A DNA stretch of 13,968 nt from Kiritimatiellales bacterium (GTDB taxonomy: Bacteria; Verrucomicrobiota; Kiritimatiellia; Kiritimatiellales; Pontiellaceae): positions 1-13,968 of the forward strand of contig JAIPIO010000076.1 of assembly GCA_021734595.1 (NCBI GenBank). Direction: 5' to 3'. Made by a program: the position numbers and the translations under genes. Position 1 is the first letter of the stretch. Each line of letters begins with the position of its first letter. Below are positions 12,748-13,968 of the stretch, piece by piece. The notes below the pieces were generated by a model. The model worked only from the letters and a program-made list of their open reading frames with translations, did no database searches and was not told where the DNA came from.

Positions 12748-13968
12748 ATGGCTACTGCTAAGAAAAAGGCTGTTCCGAAAAAAACCGCCAGTAAAAAGGC
12801 CGGTAAAACAGCAAAAAAAGCCCCGGCCAAAAAGGCTGTGAAACAGGAAGCAGAGAAAGCTTCCGCAAAGACGGTCAAGAAACCTGTTTCAAAAAAATCC
12901 ACTGCGAAAAAAACCACGGCTAAAGAGAGTGTTATCATCCCGAAAAGCAAGGCCGTGAAGGCCGCCGCAGTCAATTCTCCGAAGAAGAAAAAGGGAAATG
13001 CGCAGGTGATGGAATCGCAGTCAGCGATTTCGCTGATGGAGCGCGAGGAGCGCAATGAGCGCATCAAGGAACTGATGGTGCTGGCGGCCGAACACGGATT
13101 CCTTACCTACGAAGACATCAACGAGGCTTTTCCCGAGGATTTGGTTGTTGTCGAGGATGTGGAAAAAGTTGTCGGACTGCTGCAGAGTATGGAAATCGAA
13201 ATCATCCGGCAGGACGATGTCGAGGAATTCCAGGCGCGGATGGAGAAGGAAGAGGCCGACAAACAGAGCGCACGCAGCGATGTGCTCGATGACCCGGTCC
13301 GGATGTATCTGAAGCAGATGGGTCAGGTTCCGTTGCTGACCCGCGAGCAGGAAGTTGAAATCTCCAAGCGGATAGAAGAGGCGGAGATTGCCACGACGAC
13401 CTCGTTTAACCGGGTCGGATGCGCGGCAGATGCGTATTTGGGGGTTATTAAGCGTCTGGAGGAAGGGAAAGAGCGCTTTGACCGCATTATCAGCGATAAA
13501 CACGTGGAGTGCCGTGAAGATTATTTCAAGGTGCTGCCGCGCGTACTACAGGGAATCGACCGAAACAGCGAGCTGAAGCTGAAATATTTCAAGGCCTATA
13601 CCAAAGCCAAAAAAGGCAGCTCCGAAGAAACCAAGAGCCGGAAGCTTTTTGAGCAGGCGCAGCAGCGTTTGTCCGACTATTTTAAGCAGCTCTATTTCAA
13701 GCAGAAAGCCATTGAAGACATCGTTCCAGAGGTGGACAAGCATTACTACAAGGTGAAGGAAATCTGTGCGGAGATTGAAAAACTAAAGAAAACCCGCTCC
13801 AAAAGCGCCGCAACCCATCTCCGGGAAACACGTAAGGAGCTGCGCGAACTGGAATATTATCTTCAGATCGAGCATCAACATTTCATTGCCGACCACAAGG
13901 ATTTGCGTGTCTGGCTTCGCAAAGGGCTGAAGGCCAAGACTGAAATGATCGAGGCGAATCTGCGTCTG
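12748..13968 (+). CDS. rpoD: RNA polymerase primary sigma factor RpoD with histone-H1-like N-terminal tail (3' partial, 407 codons seen)
   Basis: Directs RNA polymerase core to housekeeping promoters. After the tail, region 1.1 is visible at about 104-153 (KELMVLAAEHGFLTYEDINE...) and region 1.2 at about 177-213 (DDPVRMYLKQMGQVPLLTRE, a hallmark of group 1 sigma factors). A long helical non-conserved region runs at about 215-392, and the start of region 2.1 at 396-407 (AKTEMIEANLRL) is where the window ends. Residues 1-83 are an added tail with 29 Lys and 18 Ala and repeated KKxxAKK-type motifs, like histone H1 C-terminal tails. It presumably binds DNA or the polymerase-promoter complex; that is inference. 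Four runs of seven A occur in the tail coding sequence. The gene is divergent from the five-gene operon. Confidence 0.93.
   Translation, partial: MATAKKKAVPKKTASKKAGKTAKKAPAKKAVKQEAEKASAKTVKKPVSKKSTAKKTTAKESVIIPKSKAVKAAAVNSPKKKKGNAQVMESQSAISLMEREERNERIKELMVLAAEHGFLTYEDINEAFPEDLVVVEDVEKVVGLLQSMEIEIIRQDDVEEFQARMEKEEADKQSARSDVLDDPVRMYLKQMGQVPLLTREQEVEISKRIEEAEIATTTSFNRVGCAADAYLGVIKRLEEGKERFDRIISDKHVECREDYFKVLPRVLQGIDRNSELKLKYFKAYTKAKKGSSEETKSRKLFEQAQQRLSDYFKQLYFKQKAIEDIVPEVDKHYYKVKEICAEIEKLKKTRSKSAATHLRETRKELRELEYYLQIEHQHFIADHKDLRVWLRKGLKAKTEMIEANLRL

Noticed and set aside
12690..13503. Two open frames on the - strand opposite rpoD
   Set aside because: They are the complement of the Lys-rich tail and regions 1.1-1.2; the Phe/Ala-rich product is an artefact of AAA/AAG codons.
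1..13968. CRISPR array, tRNA, rRNA or insertion sequence
   Set aside because: I saw no regularly spaced identical repeats, no cloverleaf-like or rRNA sequence and no transposase-like protein on either strand.

Overview
The window looks like chromosomal DNA from a GC-rich Gram-negative bacterium of the PVC group, most likely Kiritimatiellota or a close relative. This is inference. It rests on lipoprotein and secretion signals, a primary sigma factor with a long Lys/Ala-rich N-terminal tail, a large secreted carbohydrate-active-type protein, and palindromic elements that are translated in frame inside a gene. I could not run a database search, so the taxon is a guess.

Layout. (1) 1-1539, + strand: the C-terminal part of an MmeI/type IIG-like DNA methyltransferase (restriction-modification), cut by the window edge, with two unrelated palindromic elements in its reading frame. 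(2) 1540-1852: gene-free stretch with small inverted repeats. (3) 1853-5767, - strand: a 1304-residue secreted protein joining an alpha/beta-hydrolase module, a beta-sandwich and two polysaccharide-deacetylase-like modules. (4) 5768-6915, - strand: an island holding a detached copy of a glycosyltransferase C-terminus ending in a palindrome, a PARP-like ADP-ribosyltransferase-fold gene, and a 48-codon gene just upstream of it; the last two look like a toxin-antitoxin pair. (5) 6916-12580, - strand: five tightly packed genes, in transcription order a glycosidase-like/TPR membrane protein, an HMA-like lipoprotein, leucyl aminopeptidase PepA, a DUF456 membrane protein and a MurG-like GT-B glycosyltransferase. 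Gaps are 40 nt, 2 nt and 32 nt, followed by a 1-nt overlap, so they are probably one operon. (6) 12581-12747: divergent promoter region. (7) 12748-13968, + strand: the N-terminal 407 codons of rpoD.

The signals I would follow first are these. A 15-bp dyad TTCCA-N5-TGGAA occurs five times exactly and six more times with one arm mismatch, in coding and non-coding DNA. Two palindrome families are translated in frame within one gene. The toxin-antitoxin-like pair sits between an intact glycosyltransferase gene and a diverged copy of that gene's 3' end.
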